A stretch of DNA of 34,062 nt from Dietzia sp. NCCP-2495 (GCF_026011735.1 NZ_BRVN01000025.1:1-34062); one strand, 5' to 3'. Positions 7,597 through 15,886 are shown, counted from the stretch's first letter. Program-made: numbers and translations. The notes: generated by a model from the sequence alone, not told the origin.

Positions 7597-7971
7597 ATGT
7601 TGTTCGCGTTCTCCGTCGCCCCCACGACCACGGCCGACGACACCGCCTCGATGAGCGAGGCCGTCGCCGCGGCCGTGCGGGTGGTGCGCGAGTCGGGCCT
7701 GCCGCACGAGACCACCTCGATGTTCACCACGATCGAGGGCGAGTGGGACGAGGTCATGCCGGTGATCCGCGCCGCGACCGACGCCGTCCTGGCCGTGTCG
7801 CCGCGCGTGAGCCTGGTCCTCAAGGCCGACCTGCGGCCGGGGCGCAGCGGGGAGCTGACCGGCAAGGTCGAGCGCGTGGAGCGGCACCTCGCCGCGGGTG
7901 GCGCGGGTGGCGCGGGCGAGGTGGGTAAACCACGGGGGAATGACGACGACAACACCAACCCGACCGTCTGA
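7597..7971 (+). CDS. Thiamine-binding protein, MTH1187/YkoF-like (UPF0045, DUF77)
   Basis: 124 residues. The first 95 form the compact ferredoxin-like fold of the UPF0045 family: the opening LFAFSVAPT, the central SGLPHETTSMFTTIEGEWDEVMPVIRAA and SPRVSLVLKADLRPG. Family members bind thiamine or a related pyrimidine as small cytoplasmic oligomers. The tail after residue 98 is Gly/Ala rich and then NDDDNTNPTV, probably disordered. The start is fixed by the fold beginning at residue 1 and by the TACGGT box 6 nt upstream. Its stop overlaps the next start (TGATG), so the two are probably co-translated. Confidence 0.85.
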   Translation: MLFAFSVAPTTTADDTASMSEAVAAAVRVVRESGLPHETTSMFTTIEGEWDEVMPVIRAATDAVLAVSPRVSLVLKADLRPGRSGELTGKVERVERHLAAGGAGGAGEVGKPRGNDDDNTNPTV

Positions 7972-8426
7972 TGACCGCCGACCGTCACCCCCGGGTCGAT
8001 TCGCGCAGTAACGATTTGCGCAGTGGCGACCGGGAATCGTCAGCGAACAGGCATCCTCGCGACCTCCAGACCGTCGTCGTCACCGCGGGCACGGTCATCG
8101 CCGGCTGCGGCGCGCTGGTACTGCTCGGGTTCGAGGTACTCGAGGGCGACTCGTCCGTCCTGGACGTGCTGCTGTGGTGCGCGCTGGTCGTGCTGCTGTT
8201 CGGTGCCGCGGCACACCAGTGGTGGTTCGCCGACCGCGCGGCCGATCGCTCGCGGGACATCACCGAGGGCGTCACCGATGCCGACGTGGAGACCCTGGCC
8301 CGGGAGTCGATCGGGGACGTGGACCTGGTGCGCCGACTGCGGGTGGCGTTTCCCGGACTGAACCTGCGCGACGCGTACGAGCTGGTGCAGGACCGGAAGC
8401 GGCGGCACCCGAGCGAGTCCGCTTGA
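7971..8426 (+). CDS. Small membrane protein with a short L7/L12-C-terminal-like helix pair
   Basis: 151 residues, no firm family. A charged N-terminus (1-33) is followed by two hydrophobic segments, about 34-56 (TVVVTAGTVIAGCGALVLLG) and 63-85 (VLDVLLWCALVVLLFGAAA), giving a hairpin in the membrane. The C-terminal piece, about 112-145 (DVDLVRRLRVAFPGLNLRDAYELVQ), resembles the 'IKxLRxxTGLxLKEAKDLV' helix pair of ribosomal protein L7/L12 and its short paralogues. The start overlaps the upstream stop (TGATG). The gene converges on the lipase with a 13-bp gap. Function unknown. Confidence 0.7.
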   Translation: MTADRHPRVDSRSNDLRSGDRESSANRHPRDLQTVVVTAGTVIAGCGALVLLGFEVLEGDSSVLDVLLWCALVVLLFGAAAHQWWFADRAADRSRDITEGVTDADVETLARESIGDVDLVRRLRVAFPGLNLRDAYELVQDRKRRHPSESA

Positions 8427-8439
8427 CCGGACCCGCCCG

Positions 8440-9471
8440 TCAGCAGCCTCCGACCCCGCCCAGCGCGCCTGCCATCAGCGCGTGCGTGCGCTGGTCTCCG
8501 GCTATTCCACTGTGGTCCATGGCCCCGCCGCCGCACGCGTCCTCGACCACCACGGTGCGCGCACCGGGCCCCGGCACGAAGCTGAACTCCGGCGGCATCA
8601 CGGTGTCGCCGCGGGAGGCCAGGATCGTGTACTCGACTCCGGGCGCGTACGGGCTGCCCTCGACTCCCTTCCAGGCGGCGACCATCGGGCTGAAGGGCGC
8701 GAGTTCGGCGAGTCCTCGCAGGTTGACGGCCCACAGGCCGACCCCCGCAGCCTCGGCTGGAAGGTCGGCCGGGACCATCCCGCTGTTGTCGGCGCCCCAG
8801 TAGCCTCCGACGGACACGATGCGGGCGACGGCGTCGGACCGCAGCATCTTGGTGGTGTAGCCGGCGATCGCGGCGCCCTGCGAGTAGCCCACCAGGTCGA
8901 CCTTGTCGGCGCCGGTCTGGGCTCGGACGTGGTCGATCACGGTGGCGAGCTGGGGTGCGGACGTGCCGACGATGGAGTCCAGCCCGCCGCGGCCCGGGTT
9001 GCCGACGTACGCGCCGAAGGTCGGGGCGATCACGCAGAAGCCCTGCTGCTGGAGAGGTGCTCCGAGGCGCGGGAAGGTGTTGGGGCCGTTGTCGAAGGTC
9101 CCGTGGACGAGTATCACCGGGCGCGGGTGTGCGGGCGTCGGCTGGCAGGGCACGGAGGTGTCCACCGGGGCCGGTGGGCCGGGCGCGCCGATGGGGCCGT
9201 TGATGCCGTTGAGTGCATCGGTGACGTGCGCGCCGAAGGGTTCGGAGGCCTCGAGGGCGTGCAGATCGGCGGCGAATGCCGGGTCCACCGACTGCGCGGA
9301 GGCGGCTCCGGCGCCGGTCACGCCGACGGCCCCGACCAAGGGGAGTGTGAGCGCGGCTGCGGTGAGCGCGCCGGCCAGTCGAGTCCGGGTTCGCGTCGCG
9401 GTCCGGGATCGCGCGGCTGCTCGGGCCGGGGCAGATCGGAAGAAGGGAAGGGGGAGTGGTCGGATGAACAT
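8440..9471 (-). CDS. Secreted alpha/beta-hydrolase, lipase/esterase (LipA/EstA-like)
   Basis: 343 residues. An Arg-rich n-region and hydrophobic segment (33-55) with AGAASAQS near 54-61 form a signal peptide, although the long basic leader is unusual. The mature protein has the oxyanion motif VHGTFDNGP (122-130), the nucleophile elbow GYSQG with Ser197, an Asp in SRGDTVMPP, and a His in MDHSGIAGD near the C-terminus. These features match actinobacterial secreted lipases related to the class 2 lipase family. Expected role: hydrolysis of extracellular acyl esters. A minus-strand TACCCT (9491-9496) is a candidate -10 box. It converges with the upstream membrane protein gene and is divergent from the sigma factor gene. 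Confidence 0.9.
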   Translation of the reverse strand: MFIRPLPLPFFRSAPARAAARSRTATRTRTRLAGALTAAALTLPLVGAVGVTGAGAASAQSVDPAFAADLHALEASEPFGAHVTDALNGINGPIGAPGPPAPVDTSVPCQPTPAHPRPVILVHGTFDNGPNTFPRLGAPLQQQGFCVIAPTFGAYVGNPGRGGLDSIVGTSAPQLATVIDHVRAQTGADKVDLVGYSQGAAIAGYTTKMLRSDAVARIVSVGGYWGADNSGMVPADLPAEAAGVGLWAVNLRGLAELAPFSPMVAAWKGVEGSPYAPGVEYTILASRGDTVMPPEFSFVPGPGARTVVVEDACGGGAMDHSGIAGDQRTHALMAGALGGVGGC

Positions 9472-9706
9472 GATGGCTCCGGGTGAAACGAGGGTACGGC
9501 CAGTATGCGACGCCCGAGCGCACTTGGGAACCGTCGCGCGCGGAATTGTCCCGCCGTGACCGCGATGGTCACCCGGCCGTCACCTCGCCAAGGGGCAGGT
9601 TCGGCCGCCACTTCGCCCGGGGGCCGACCTCACGAATCGGTGGCCCGCCGCGACTACGGGGTGTCGGCGGCATACGCTCGCGGACGGTGAGGGAGGTCCG
9701 GATTCC
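9472..9706. promoter_or_regulatory. Divergent promoter region of lipase and sigma-factor genes
   Basis: 235 bp without a gene. The plus strand has TACGCT (9673-9678) 28 nt before ATG 9707 and a GGGAGG ribosome site at 9691-9696. The minus strand has TACCCT at 9491-9496. Both are -10 candidates by pattern only. Confidence 0.35.
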
Positions 9707-10222
9707 ATGAGGGCAGCGTTCGATGCGGCGGTGGAGCGCCACGGTGCGACGGTGCTGCGGGTCTGCCGTGCGGTGCTCGGCCCGGGGCCGGACGCCGACG
9801 ACGCCTGGTCCGAGACCTTCCTGTCGGCTCTGCGCGCGTGGCCGGACCTGCCGGAGGACACGAACGTCGAGGCGTGGCTGGTCCGCGTCGCGCACCGCCG
9901 GGCCGTGGATGTTATCCGCGGGTCGGTCCGCGCGGCCTCACCGCCGGGAGGTGGGGGTGGAAGGGTCGACGACGACAACGACACCGCTGCGTACACCGAC
10001 ACCGACGCGTACACCGCCGTCGCGGGGGCAGAGCTCTGGGCGGAGGTCGCCAAACTCCCACCCAAGCAACGGATGTGCGTGGCGTACCGGTATCTGGGCG
10101 GGCTGTCCTATGCCGAGATCGCCGGGGTCGTCGGTGGTTCGGAGGCAGCGGCTCGGCGGGCGGCCGCAGACGGTGTCGCCGCTCTGCGTCGGAAAAAGGA
10201 GGTGCCCGGTGTCGACGGATGA
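9707..10222 (+). CDS. ECF-type RNA polymerase sigma factor
   Basis: 171 residues with the two ECF domains. Region 2 is at about 5-72 (PDADDAWSETFLSALRAWP and VEAWLVRVAHRRAVDVIRG). After an acidic, Gly-rich linker (76-103, five Gly and DDDND), region 4 spans 112-163 (LPPKQRMCVAYRYLGGLSYAEIAGVVG, helix-turn-helix SEAAARRAA). No anti-sigma gene is adjacent. Instead an Ogt methyltransferase gene follows immediately, an arrangement found in other actinobacteria that suggests a link to DNA alkylation repair. The start ATG has GGGAGG 10 nt upstream. A near-perfect AAGGAGGT lies inside its 3' end (10196-10203) and could serve a start of the next gene. Confidence 0.9.
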   Translation: MRAAFDAAVERHGATVLRVCRAVLGPGPDADDAWSETFLSALRAWPDLPEDTNVEAWLVRVAHRRAVDVIRGSVRAASPPGGGGGRVDDDNDTAAYTDTDAYTAVAGAELWAEVAKLPPKQRMCVAYRYLGGLSYAEIAGVVGGSEAAARRAAADGVAALRRKKEVPGVDG

Positions 10223-10225
10223 GGG

Positions 10226-10255
10226 GCGAGGCGATGTGAGGCGAGGCGATGTGAG
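10226..10255 (+). repeat. Perfect tandem repeat, 2 x 15 bp
   Basis: GCGAGGCGATGTGAG is repeated exactly twice between the sigma-factor stop and the ATG of ogt. If ogt starts at GTG 10209 the repeat is translated as an RGDVR-type duplication. Confidence 0.9.
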
Positions 10256-10283
10256 GCAGGGACACGACCAGAGGGAGGACAAG

Positions 10284-10946
10284 ATGATCGAACAACTGCA
10301 GCACGCCTCGGCGGACACCGGTGCGCTCCGCGGGCGTCTCGCAGCCGCCGCCGAGGCGGAAGGTCTGGTCGACGTGGCGTACCGGGAGATCGCCTCGCCG
10401 ATCGGCGGGCTGCTTCTCGCGGCCACGACCTCGGGACTCGTGTATGTGGCGTTCGAGGTCGAGGACCGCCCCGACGTGCTGGACATGCTTGCCACCCGCA
10501 TCGGCCCGCGGGTCCTGCAGGTCCCCGCGGCGGACAGTGCCGCTGCCAGCTCCGCCGACGCTGTTCCCGGCGCGGGCGATGCAGCGGCTGGCGCGGGCCG
10601 GGCCGGGATCCTCGACGCCGCCGCCGACCAGATCGAGCAGTACCTCGCCGGCACGCGTCGCGATTTCGACCTACCCCTGGACACCCGCTTGGCGACGGGC
10701 TTCCGCGGCGAGGTCCAGCGGCACCTCGTCGACGTGTCCTATGGCCGGACGGCCACCTACAAGCAGCTCGCGGCGGAGCTCTCCAGGCCCGGTGCCGTCC
10801 GCGCGGTGGGCACCGCCTGCGCCACGAATCCACTGCCGCTCGTGTGGCCGTGCCACCGGATCCTCCGCACGGACGGCGGGCTCGGCGGGTACCGCGGTGG
10901 CATCGAGGCGAAGCAGCGCCTCCTCGCGATGGAATCGGCGGCGTGA
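10284..10946 (+). CDS. ogt: Methylated-DNA--protein-cysteine methyltransferase
   Basis: 220 residues from ATG 10284. It transfers O6-alkyl groups from guanine to its own cysteine, a suicide repair reaction. The C-terminal domain has GYRTA-type helix text SYGRTATYKQLA, the RAVGTACATNP recognition turn, and the active-site motif PCHR with Cys190, then GGLGGYRGG. The N-terminal domain opens with VAYREIASPIGGLLLAAT. An Ala/Gly-rich insert (82-106) is lineage-specific. Two starts compete. ATG 10284 has GGGAGG at 5 nt spacing. GTG 10209 has a near-ideal AAGGAGGT at 5 nt spacing, overlaps the sigma-factor stop, and would add 25 low-complexity residues. The fold argues for 10284; the ribosome site argues for 10209. 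The gene ends in a GTGA overlap with lysE. Confidence 0.92.
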   Translation: MIEQLQHASADTGALRGRLAAAAEAEGLVDVAYREIASPIGGLLLAATTSGLVYVAFEVEDRPDVLDMLATRIGPRVLQVPAADSAAASSADAVPGAGDAAAGAGRAGILDAAADQIEQYLAGTRRDFDLPLDTRLATGFRGEVQRHLVDVSYGRTATYKQLAAELSRPGAVRAVGTACATNPLPLVWPCHRILRTDGGLGGYRGGIEAKQRLLAMESAA

Positions 10947-11629
10947 CCGCCCACGCCGTCGCCGCGTTGTTCGCGGTGTGGGTGGTGGCGGCCATCTCGC
11001 CGGGGCCCGACCTCGTCGTCGTCCTCCAACGCGCCCTCGCCGGACGACGGCACGGGGTGCCCACCGCGGCGGGCGTCGTCGTCGGTCACGCGGTGTGGCT
11101 CGTGGCGGCCTTTGCCGGGTTGGCCGCGCTCGTGCGCGTGTACCCGCAGGTCATGGTTGTGCTCCAGGTCGCCGGCGGGATCGTGCTGGCCACCCTCGGC
11201 CTGCTGGGGATCCGCGGCTGGCTCCGCTCCCGAACCGCGCAGCCGGTCTCCGACACGGTCCCGGACCCCGCCCCCGACCCGGCCCCCGACCCGGCCCCCG
11301 ACCCGGCCCGGTATCCGGGACCGGAGCCGAGGGCGGGATCGGATTTCATGCGCGGACTGCTGACCAACCTCGCCAACCCCAAGGCCCTGGTGTTCTTCGG
11401 GGCCGTGCTCGCCCCGTTCCTCCGCGGCGAGGTGCCGGTGCCCCAGTCGCTGCTGATCGTGACGGGGCTCATCGCCACCTCGTTCGTCTGGTTCGGCGGC
11501 ATCGCGATGATCGCCTCGCACCGCGTCGTCAACGAGCGCGTCGGGCGCCTGATGCCGTGGGTCGACCTGGTGGCCAGCGCGCTGTTCGTGGCGTTGGGGG
11601 TGGCGTTCGTCGTCGCCGCGCTCGCCTGA
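10943..11629 (+). CDS. LysE/RhtB-family amino-acid exporter
   Basis: 228 residues with six hydrophobic segments in the LysE pattern: the opening helix with AISPGPDLVVVLQRAL (a conserved substrate-export signature), two further helices, a cytoplasmic loop, then FMRGLLTNLANPKALVFFGAVLAPF (the conserved NPK) and three more helices. Family members export amino acids or homoserine lactone-like compounds; the substrate here cannot be told. The loop holds a four-unit DPAP repeat (residues about 107-123) not typical of the family. The GTG start overlaps the ogt stop (GTGA), which argues for co-translation with sigma factor and ogt. Confidence 0.9.
   Translation: MTAHAVAALFAVWVVAAISPGPDLVVVLQRALAGRRHGVPTAAGVVVGHAVWLVAAFAGLAALVRVYPQVMVVLQVAGGIVLATLGLLGIRGWLRSRTAQPVSDTVPDPAPDPAPDPAPDPARYPGPEPRAGSDFMRGLLTNLANPKALVFFGAVLAPFLRGEVPVPQSLLIVTGLIATSFVWFGGIAMIASHRVVNERVGRLMPWVDLVASALFVALGVAFVVAALA
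11264..11311 (+). repeat. 12-bp in-frame tandem repeat, 4 units
   Basis: Four successive copies of GACCCGGCCCCC (first unit with one change, last diverging at its end) encode a DPAP repeat in the cytoplasmic loop of the LysE protein. Such repeats can vary in copy number by slippage. Confidence 0.9.
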
Positions 11630-11642
11630 TCGGCCGTCCGGC

Positions 11643-11648
11643 TAGATT
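11643..11648 (+). promoter_or_regulatory. -10 element TAGATT, leaderless transcript of the MFS gene
   Basis: TAGATT ends 6 nt before ATG 11655 in the 25-bp gap after lysE, with no ribosome site. Confidence 0.5.
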
Positions 11649-11654
11649 TCCCGC

Positions 11655-12836
11655 ATGGATGATCGCGTCGGCAACCGCAGTTGGCTGCTCGCCGCCTTCG
11701 CGGTGTTCGCCGTGGGCTGGGGCGCCAACCAGTTCGCGCCGCTGCTGTACCACTACCGCACCGACCAGGGGCTCGCGCAGTCCGAGGTCACCGCGATGTT
11801 CAGCATCTACATCGTCGGGCTGATACCCACGCTGCTCCTTGCGGGTCGCTGGTCGGACCGCAACGGCCGGCGCGTGCTCATGCGCCCGGTCCTCGTGTTG
11901 TCGCTGGCCGCGACCGTGCTCATGCTTTTCGGCGTACAGAATCCGTTCTGGTTGTACCTCGGCCGGTTCCTCGCCGGTCTGGCCTCCGGCGCGGCGTTCG
12001 GGGCGGGCAGCGCGTGGGTGCGGGAACTGTCCGCGGGCTCGCCCCCCGGCACCGGGGCCCGCCGCGCCGCCATCGCGTTGAGCGGCGGATTCGGGCTCGG
12101 CGGGATGGTGGCCGGTCTCGTGGGCGAGTTCGTTCCCGCCCCGCTGCTCTCGGCGTACGTGCCGCACCTCGTGCTGGGGACCGTCGCGCTGGTGGTCGCC
12201 TGGAACACCGCCGACCCGTACCAGCCCGTCGAGCAGTCCGTGAAGACCCCGCTCATCCCGGCCAGCGCCGGGACCCGCCGCTTCCTGCTGGGCGTGGCCC
12301 CGTGGGCGTGGCTGGTGTTCGGCTGCGCCAGCATGTCGTTCGCCGTGCTCGCCGACTTGCTCGGCGGCGACGCTGGCGGCCTACCCACCGCGTACGCGGG
12401 CGTGATGGTGGGCGTGACCCTCGGCTCCGGCGTGCTGATCCAGCCGGTCATCCGCAGGATCGCGGCCGATACGCCCCCGTCGCGGCCGCCGATCATCGGG
12501 CTGGGCGCCGCGTCGATCGGCATGGCCGCCGGCGCGATCCTCGCCGCCGCCACGGACCTGCCGGGCCGGGCCCTGTGGCTGCTGCCGGTCGCCGTGATGC
12601 TGGGCATCGGCTACGGGACGCTGCTCGTGGCGGGCATGGTCCAGGTGGAGCTGCAGTCGGGGGTGGGGGACCACGCGGGCCTCGTGGCCGTGTTCTACGT
12701 GATCGCCTACCTCGGGATGGGCACCCCGTACGTCCTGGCCGAGCTGTCGCGGTTCGGCGGGCCGGTCCCGTGGATCGCCGGGCTCGCGGTGGTGTGCGCG
12801 TTGCTCATCCCGCTGGCCCGCCGCCAGCTGCGCTGA
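11655..12836 (+). CDS. Major facilitator superfamily transporter
   Basis: 393 residues with about 12 hydrophobic segments. The first two helices are followed by the MFS motif A loop GRWSDRNGRRVLMRP (residues about 61-75). A central charged linker around 190-205 divides two six-helix halves. A GRFLAGLASGAAFGAGSAWVREL stretch marks helix 4-5 (motif B region). Substrate unknown; it resembles actinobacterial drug/metabolite efflux permeases. The protein opens directly into helix 1, and the TAGATT box supports the start. It converges on ppc across a spacer with a long inverted repeat. Confidence 0.9.
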   Translation: MDDRVGNRSWLLAAFAVFAVGWGANQFAPLLYHYRTDQGLAQSEVTAMFSIYIVGLIPTLLLAGRWSDRNGRRVLMRPVLVLSLAATVLMLFGVQNPFWLYLGRFLAGLASGAAFGAGSAWVRELSAGSPPGTGARRAAIALSGGFGLGGMVAGLVGEFVPAPLLSAYVPHLVLGTVALVVAWNTADPYQPVEQSVKTPLIPASAGTRRFLLGVAPWAWLVFGCASMSFAVLADLLGGDAGGLPTAYAGVMVGVTLGSGVLIQPVIRRIAADTPPSRPPIIGLGAASIGMAAGAILAAATDLPGRALWLLPVAVMLGIGYGTLLVAGMVQVELQSGVGDHAGLVAVFYVIAYLGMGTPYVLAELSRFGGPVPWIAGLAVVCALLIPLARRQLR

Positions 12837-12869
12837 CCCGGCCCCCGCCGGCGGCGCCCCGGCCCCGGC

Positions 12870-12932
12870 CATCGAGAAGTGGGTCCGGCCCGCATCGGTC
12901 GAGTGGCGGTGTGCGGAAGTCACTTCTCGATG
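12870..12932. terminator. Perfect 12-bp inverted repeat between convergent MFS and ppc genes
   Basis: CATCGAGAAGTG (12870-12881) and CACTTCTCGATG (12921-12932) flank a 39-nt spacer that contains a further CCGCA/TGCGG pairing. Its position between two convergent stops fits a bidirectional terminator. There is no T-tract and the loop is long, so a dispersed palindromic repeat element is an alternative. Confidence 0.55.
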
Positions 12933-12949
12933 AGGTGGCCCGGGAGGGC

Positions 12950-15796
12950 TCAGCCGGAGTTGCGCAGCGCCGTGGCCAGCCCGTTCATGGTCAGCTGGAT
13001 GCCGGTGTGCACCTGCGGGTCGTCGTCACCGGCCCGGTGGCGGCGCAGCAACTCCACCTGCAGGACGTTGAGCGGCTCCAGGTACGGGAAGCGGTTGCGG
13101 ACGGAGCGGGCCAGGGCCGGGTTGTCGTCGAGCAGCGTCTCCTGGCCGGTCACCTCCAGAAGCATCTCGCGGGTCAGGTCGAACTCGGCGGAGATGACGC
13201 CGTGGATGCGCCGGCCCACCTCGGCGTCGGGCACCAGGGAGGCGTAGCGGCCGGCCAGGTCCATGTCGGCTTTGGCCATGACCTGCGCCATGTTGGACAG
13301 CGTGCTGCGCAGGAACGGCCAGTCGGCGTACAGCCGCCGTAGCGTCGCGAGCCGCTCCTCGGGGGTGTCGCCGGCCGCGCCGCCACCCGACCCCTCGCCC
13401 CGGATCCACCGCCGTAGCGCGGTGCCCACCCCGAACCAGCCGGGCAGCATGACCCGCGACTGCGACCACGACAGCACCCACGGGATCGCCCGCAGGTCCT
13501 CCACGGTCGACGTCTGCTTCCGCGAGGTGGGCCGCGAGCCGATGTTGAGCTCCCCGATCTCGCTGAGTGGGGTGGAGGTGGTGAAGTACTCGATGAACCC
13601 AGGGTCCTCGTGCACGAGCGAGCCGTACGCCTCCCGCCCGAGCCGCGCGAGCTCGCCCATCACCGCATAGGCGGTGTCGGCCTCGTCGCCGAGCCCCTCG
13701 ACGTCCAGCAGCGACGCCTCGAGCGTGGCCGCGACCAGCGCCTCGAGGTTCCGGCGGGCCCGCCGCGGCTCGGAGTACTTGGCCGAGATGACCTCGCCCT
13801 GCTCGGTGATCCGCAGCGCGCCCCGCACCGCGCCGGGCGGCTGGGCCAGGATCGCGTCGTACGAGTTGCCGCCGCCCCGGCCCACCGCGCCGCCGCGCCC
13901 GTGGAAGTAGCGCAGGTACACCCCGGCGCGCCGGGCGGTCTCCACCAGGTCGCGTTCGGCCTGGTAGAGCGCCCAGTTGGCGGCCAGGTAGCCGCCGTCC
14001 TTGTTGGAGTCCGAGTAACCGAGCATCACCTCGAGCACGTCGCCCTGCCCGCGCACGAGCTCCCGGAACTGCCCGATCCGCAGCGCCGCGTCGAGGATCT
14101 CCGGCCCCGCCGCCAGGTCGTCGATCGTCTCCAGCAGCGGGATGAGCCGCACGCTCGACCGCGGCGCCTCCGGGTCCCCGGAGAACAGACCCACCTCGCG
14201 CAGCAGGATCGCCGGCTCCAGCAGGTCGGACACCGATCCGCACATGGACACGATGTAGTGCGGCACGACCTCCGGCCCCAGCAGGTCCACGGCCGCGGAC
14301 GCCGCGCGCATCACGCCCATCTCCCGCTCCGCCGTGTCGGACAGCCGGGTGTGCGGGCCGAGCAGGGGCCGGTCGTGCGAGAGCTCGGTCAGCAGCAGCT
14401 CCACGCGCGCGTTCTCGTCCAGCGCCGCGTAGTCCGGGGTCACCCCGGCCAGCGCGAACAGCTCGCCGAGCAGCTCCTCGTGCGATTCGGAGTTCTGCCG
14501 CATGTCCAGCGACAGCAGGTGGAACCCGAACGAGCGCACGGCCCACCGCAGGTCACGCAGGCGCGGCGACCGGAGCATCCCGCCCCCGCTCGCGGCCAGC
14601 GCGGCGTCGATCACGTCGAGGTCGGCCAGCATCTGCGCCGGCGAGGTGTAGGGCGGGGCGGCGGCGGCCTCGTCGTCGTGGGAACCCCCCGACAACGAGG
14701 ACGACGACGACAACGAGTTCCCCAACGCCGCGAGCCGGCGGCGGACCACCGACACGGCCCGGCGGAACGGGACGTCCTCCTGCGCGGCGCCCACCTGGGG
14801 TCCGCCCAGCGAGTCGGCGAGTTCCCGAAGCTCGGCAGGTGCGTCCACCAGGCGCTGCGACTGGGACAGCTCCCGCCCGAGCAGGCGCAGCTCATGGTCG
14901 TAGTGCCGGTGCAGCAGCGCGGCGGCCTGCGTGGTGGCGAACCGCACCACGTCGCCGGTGACGTACGGGTTGCCGTCCCGGTCCCCGCCGATCCACGAGC
15001 CGGGGCGCACCATGGGTCGGTCGCCGCAGTCGAGCCGCTCGGCGATCTCGGCGTTGAGCGGCGGGATCACGTCGATGAGCGTGGCCTCGAGGTACTGCAG
15101 GCCGCCCATCACCTCGTCGACGATGCGGGGCTTCTCGCTACGGATGAGCGCCGTCTGCCACAGGGTGAGGACCTGCCGGCGGATCTCGAGCTCCACCTCC
15201 TCGGTCTCCGCGGCCGTTACCCGGTCCTGCGGCCCGGTCCGCAGCGCGTCGCGGCGGCGCATCAGCGCGAGCAGCCGGCGCGTGATCTCGAAGACCGTGC
15301 GGCGCCGGGTCTCGGTGGGGTGGGCGGTGAGCACGGGTGCCACCCGCGCGGTGGCCCGGACCGTGTCCAGCCGCGCTGCGTCCGGCGGGGTGCGGTCCAG
15401 GCGCGCCCACGTGGCGGCGAGATCCCCGTCCGGCGGGGGTTCCCCGGCGGCGGTGTGGATGCGGCGGCGGCGCTCCTGGTGCAGGTCCTCGGCCACGTTC
15501 GCCAGCAGCGCGAACAGGGAGAACGCCCGGATCACCGGGATCACCCGGTCGGTGGGCACGTCGGTGAACAGGGCCGCCACCTCGTCGCGGTCCGCCTGGG
15601 AGTGCCGGACCGCGAACGCGGTGCGGCGGGCGGTCTCGACCAGGTCGAAGATCTCCTGGCCGGCCTGCTCGCGGACGGTGTCGCCGAGTACGGCGCCGAG
15701 GAAACGCACGTCGTCCCGCAGCGGGGCGACGGCCTCGTCGAGCGGGTCGGGGCCGGTGACGGTGGCGGACGGGGGCGGGACGGGGTGATCGGCCAT
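12950..15796 (-). CDS. ppc: Phosphoenolpyruvate carboxylase
   Basis: 948 residues, slightly over the usual length for the bacterial enzyme. It makes oxaloacetate from PEP and bicarbonate, replenishing the TCA cycle. Signature sequences: VLTAHPTETRRRT with catalytic His159, GSWIGGDRDGNPYVT, LGYSDSNKDGGYLAANW (metal and PEP binding), FHGRGGAVGRGGG, and SRPTSRK near the C-terminus. A Ser-run insert (SLSSSSSLSGGSHDDEAAAA) around residue 365 is low-complexity and probably a surface loop. The longer frame to 16201 is rejected: MADHPVP at 15796 is preceded on the minus strand by TACCCT and exactly 6 nt, a leaderless start. A long antisense ORF across the gene is a codon-bias shadow. Confidence 0.97.
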   Translation of the reverse strand: MADHPVPPPSATVTGPDPLDEAVAPLRDDVRFLGAVLGDTVREQAGQEIFDLVETARRTAFAVRHSQADRDEVAALFTDVPTDRVIPVIRAFSLFALLANVAEDLHQERRRRIHTAAGEPPPDGDLAATWARLDRTPPDAARLDTVRATARVAPVLTAHPTETRRRTVFEITRRLLALMRRRDALRTGPQDRVTAAETEEVELEIRRQVLTLWQTALIRSEKPRIVDEVMGGLQYLEATLIDVIPPLNAEIAERLDCGDRPMVRPGSWIGGDRDGNPYVTGDVVRFATTQAAALLHRHYDHELRLLGRELSQSQRLVDAPAELRELADSLGGPQVGAAQEDVPFRRAVSVVRRRLAALGNSLSSSSSLSGGSHDDEAAAAPPYTSPAQMLADLDVIDAALAASGGGMLRSPRLRDLRWAVRSFGFHLLSLDMRQNSESHEELLGELFALAGVTPDYAALDENARVELLLTELSHDRPLLGPHTRLSDTAEREMGVMRAASAAVDLLGPEVVPHYIVSMCGSVSDLLEPAILLREVGLFSGDPEAPRSSVRLIPLLETIDDLAAGPEILDAALRIGQFRELVRGQGDVLEVMLGYSDSNKDGGYLAANWALYQAERDLVETARRAGVYLRYFHGRGGAVGRGGGNSYDAILAQPPGAVRGALRITEQGEVISAKYSEPRRARRNLEALVAATLEASLLDVEGLGDEADTAYAVMGELARLGREAYGSLVHEDPGFIEYFTTSTPLSEIGELNIGSRPTSRKQTSTVEDLRAIPWVLSWSQSRVMLPGWFGVGTALRRWIRGEGSGGGAAGDTPEERLATLRRLYADWPFLRSTLSNMAQVMAKADMDLAGRYASLVPDAEVGRRIHGVISAEFDLTREMLLEVTGQETLLDDNPALARSVRNRFPYLEPLNVLQVELLRRHRAGDDDPQVHTGIQLTMNGLATALRNSG

Positions 15797-15802
15797 GCCG
15801 CC

Positions 15803-15808
15803 AGGGTA
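15803..15808 (-). promoter_or_regulatory. -10 element TACCCT, leaderless ppc transcript
   Basis: On the minus strand TACCCT is followed by GGCGGC and then the ATG of ppc. No ribosome site is present. Confidence 0.5.
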
Positions 15809-15886
15809 GGCGTGCGGTCCGACACGGCCCGCCGGAATGCCCGCGAACTGAGAGGATGGCCACACACCGAGCGTGAGGGAATCCGG

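Noticed and set aside
6439-7887. 482-codon minus-strand frame over the LLM and thiamine-binding genes
   Set aside because: Antisense of two recognisable genes; composition is Arg/Gly/His-rich as expected for a high-GC shadow.
9723-10283. N-terminal extension of ogt through the sigma-factor gene
   Set aside because: The extension is the sigma factor read in the wrong frame and has no family resemblance.
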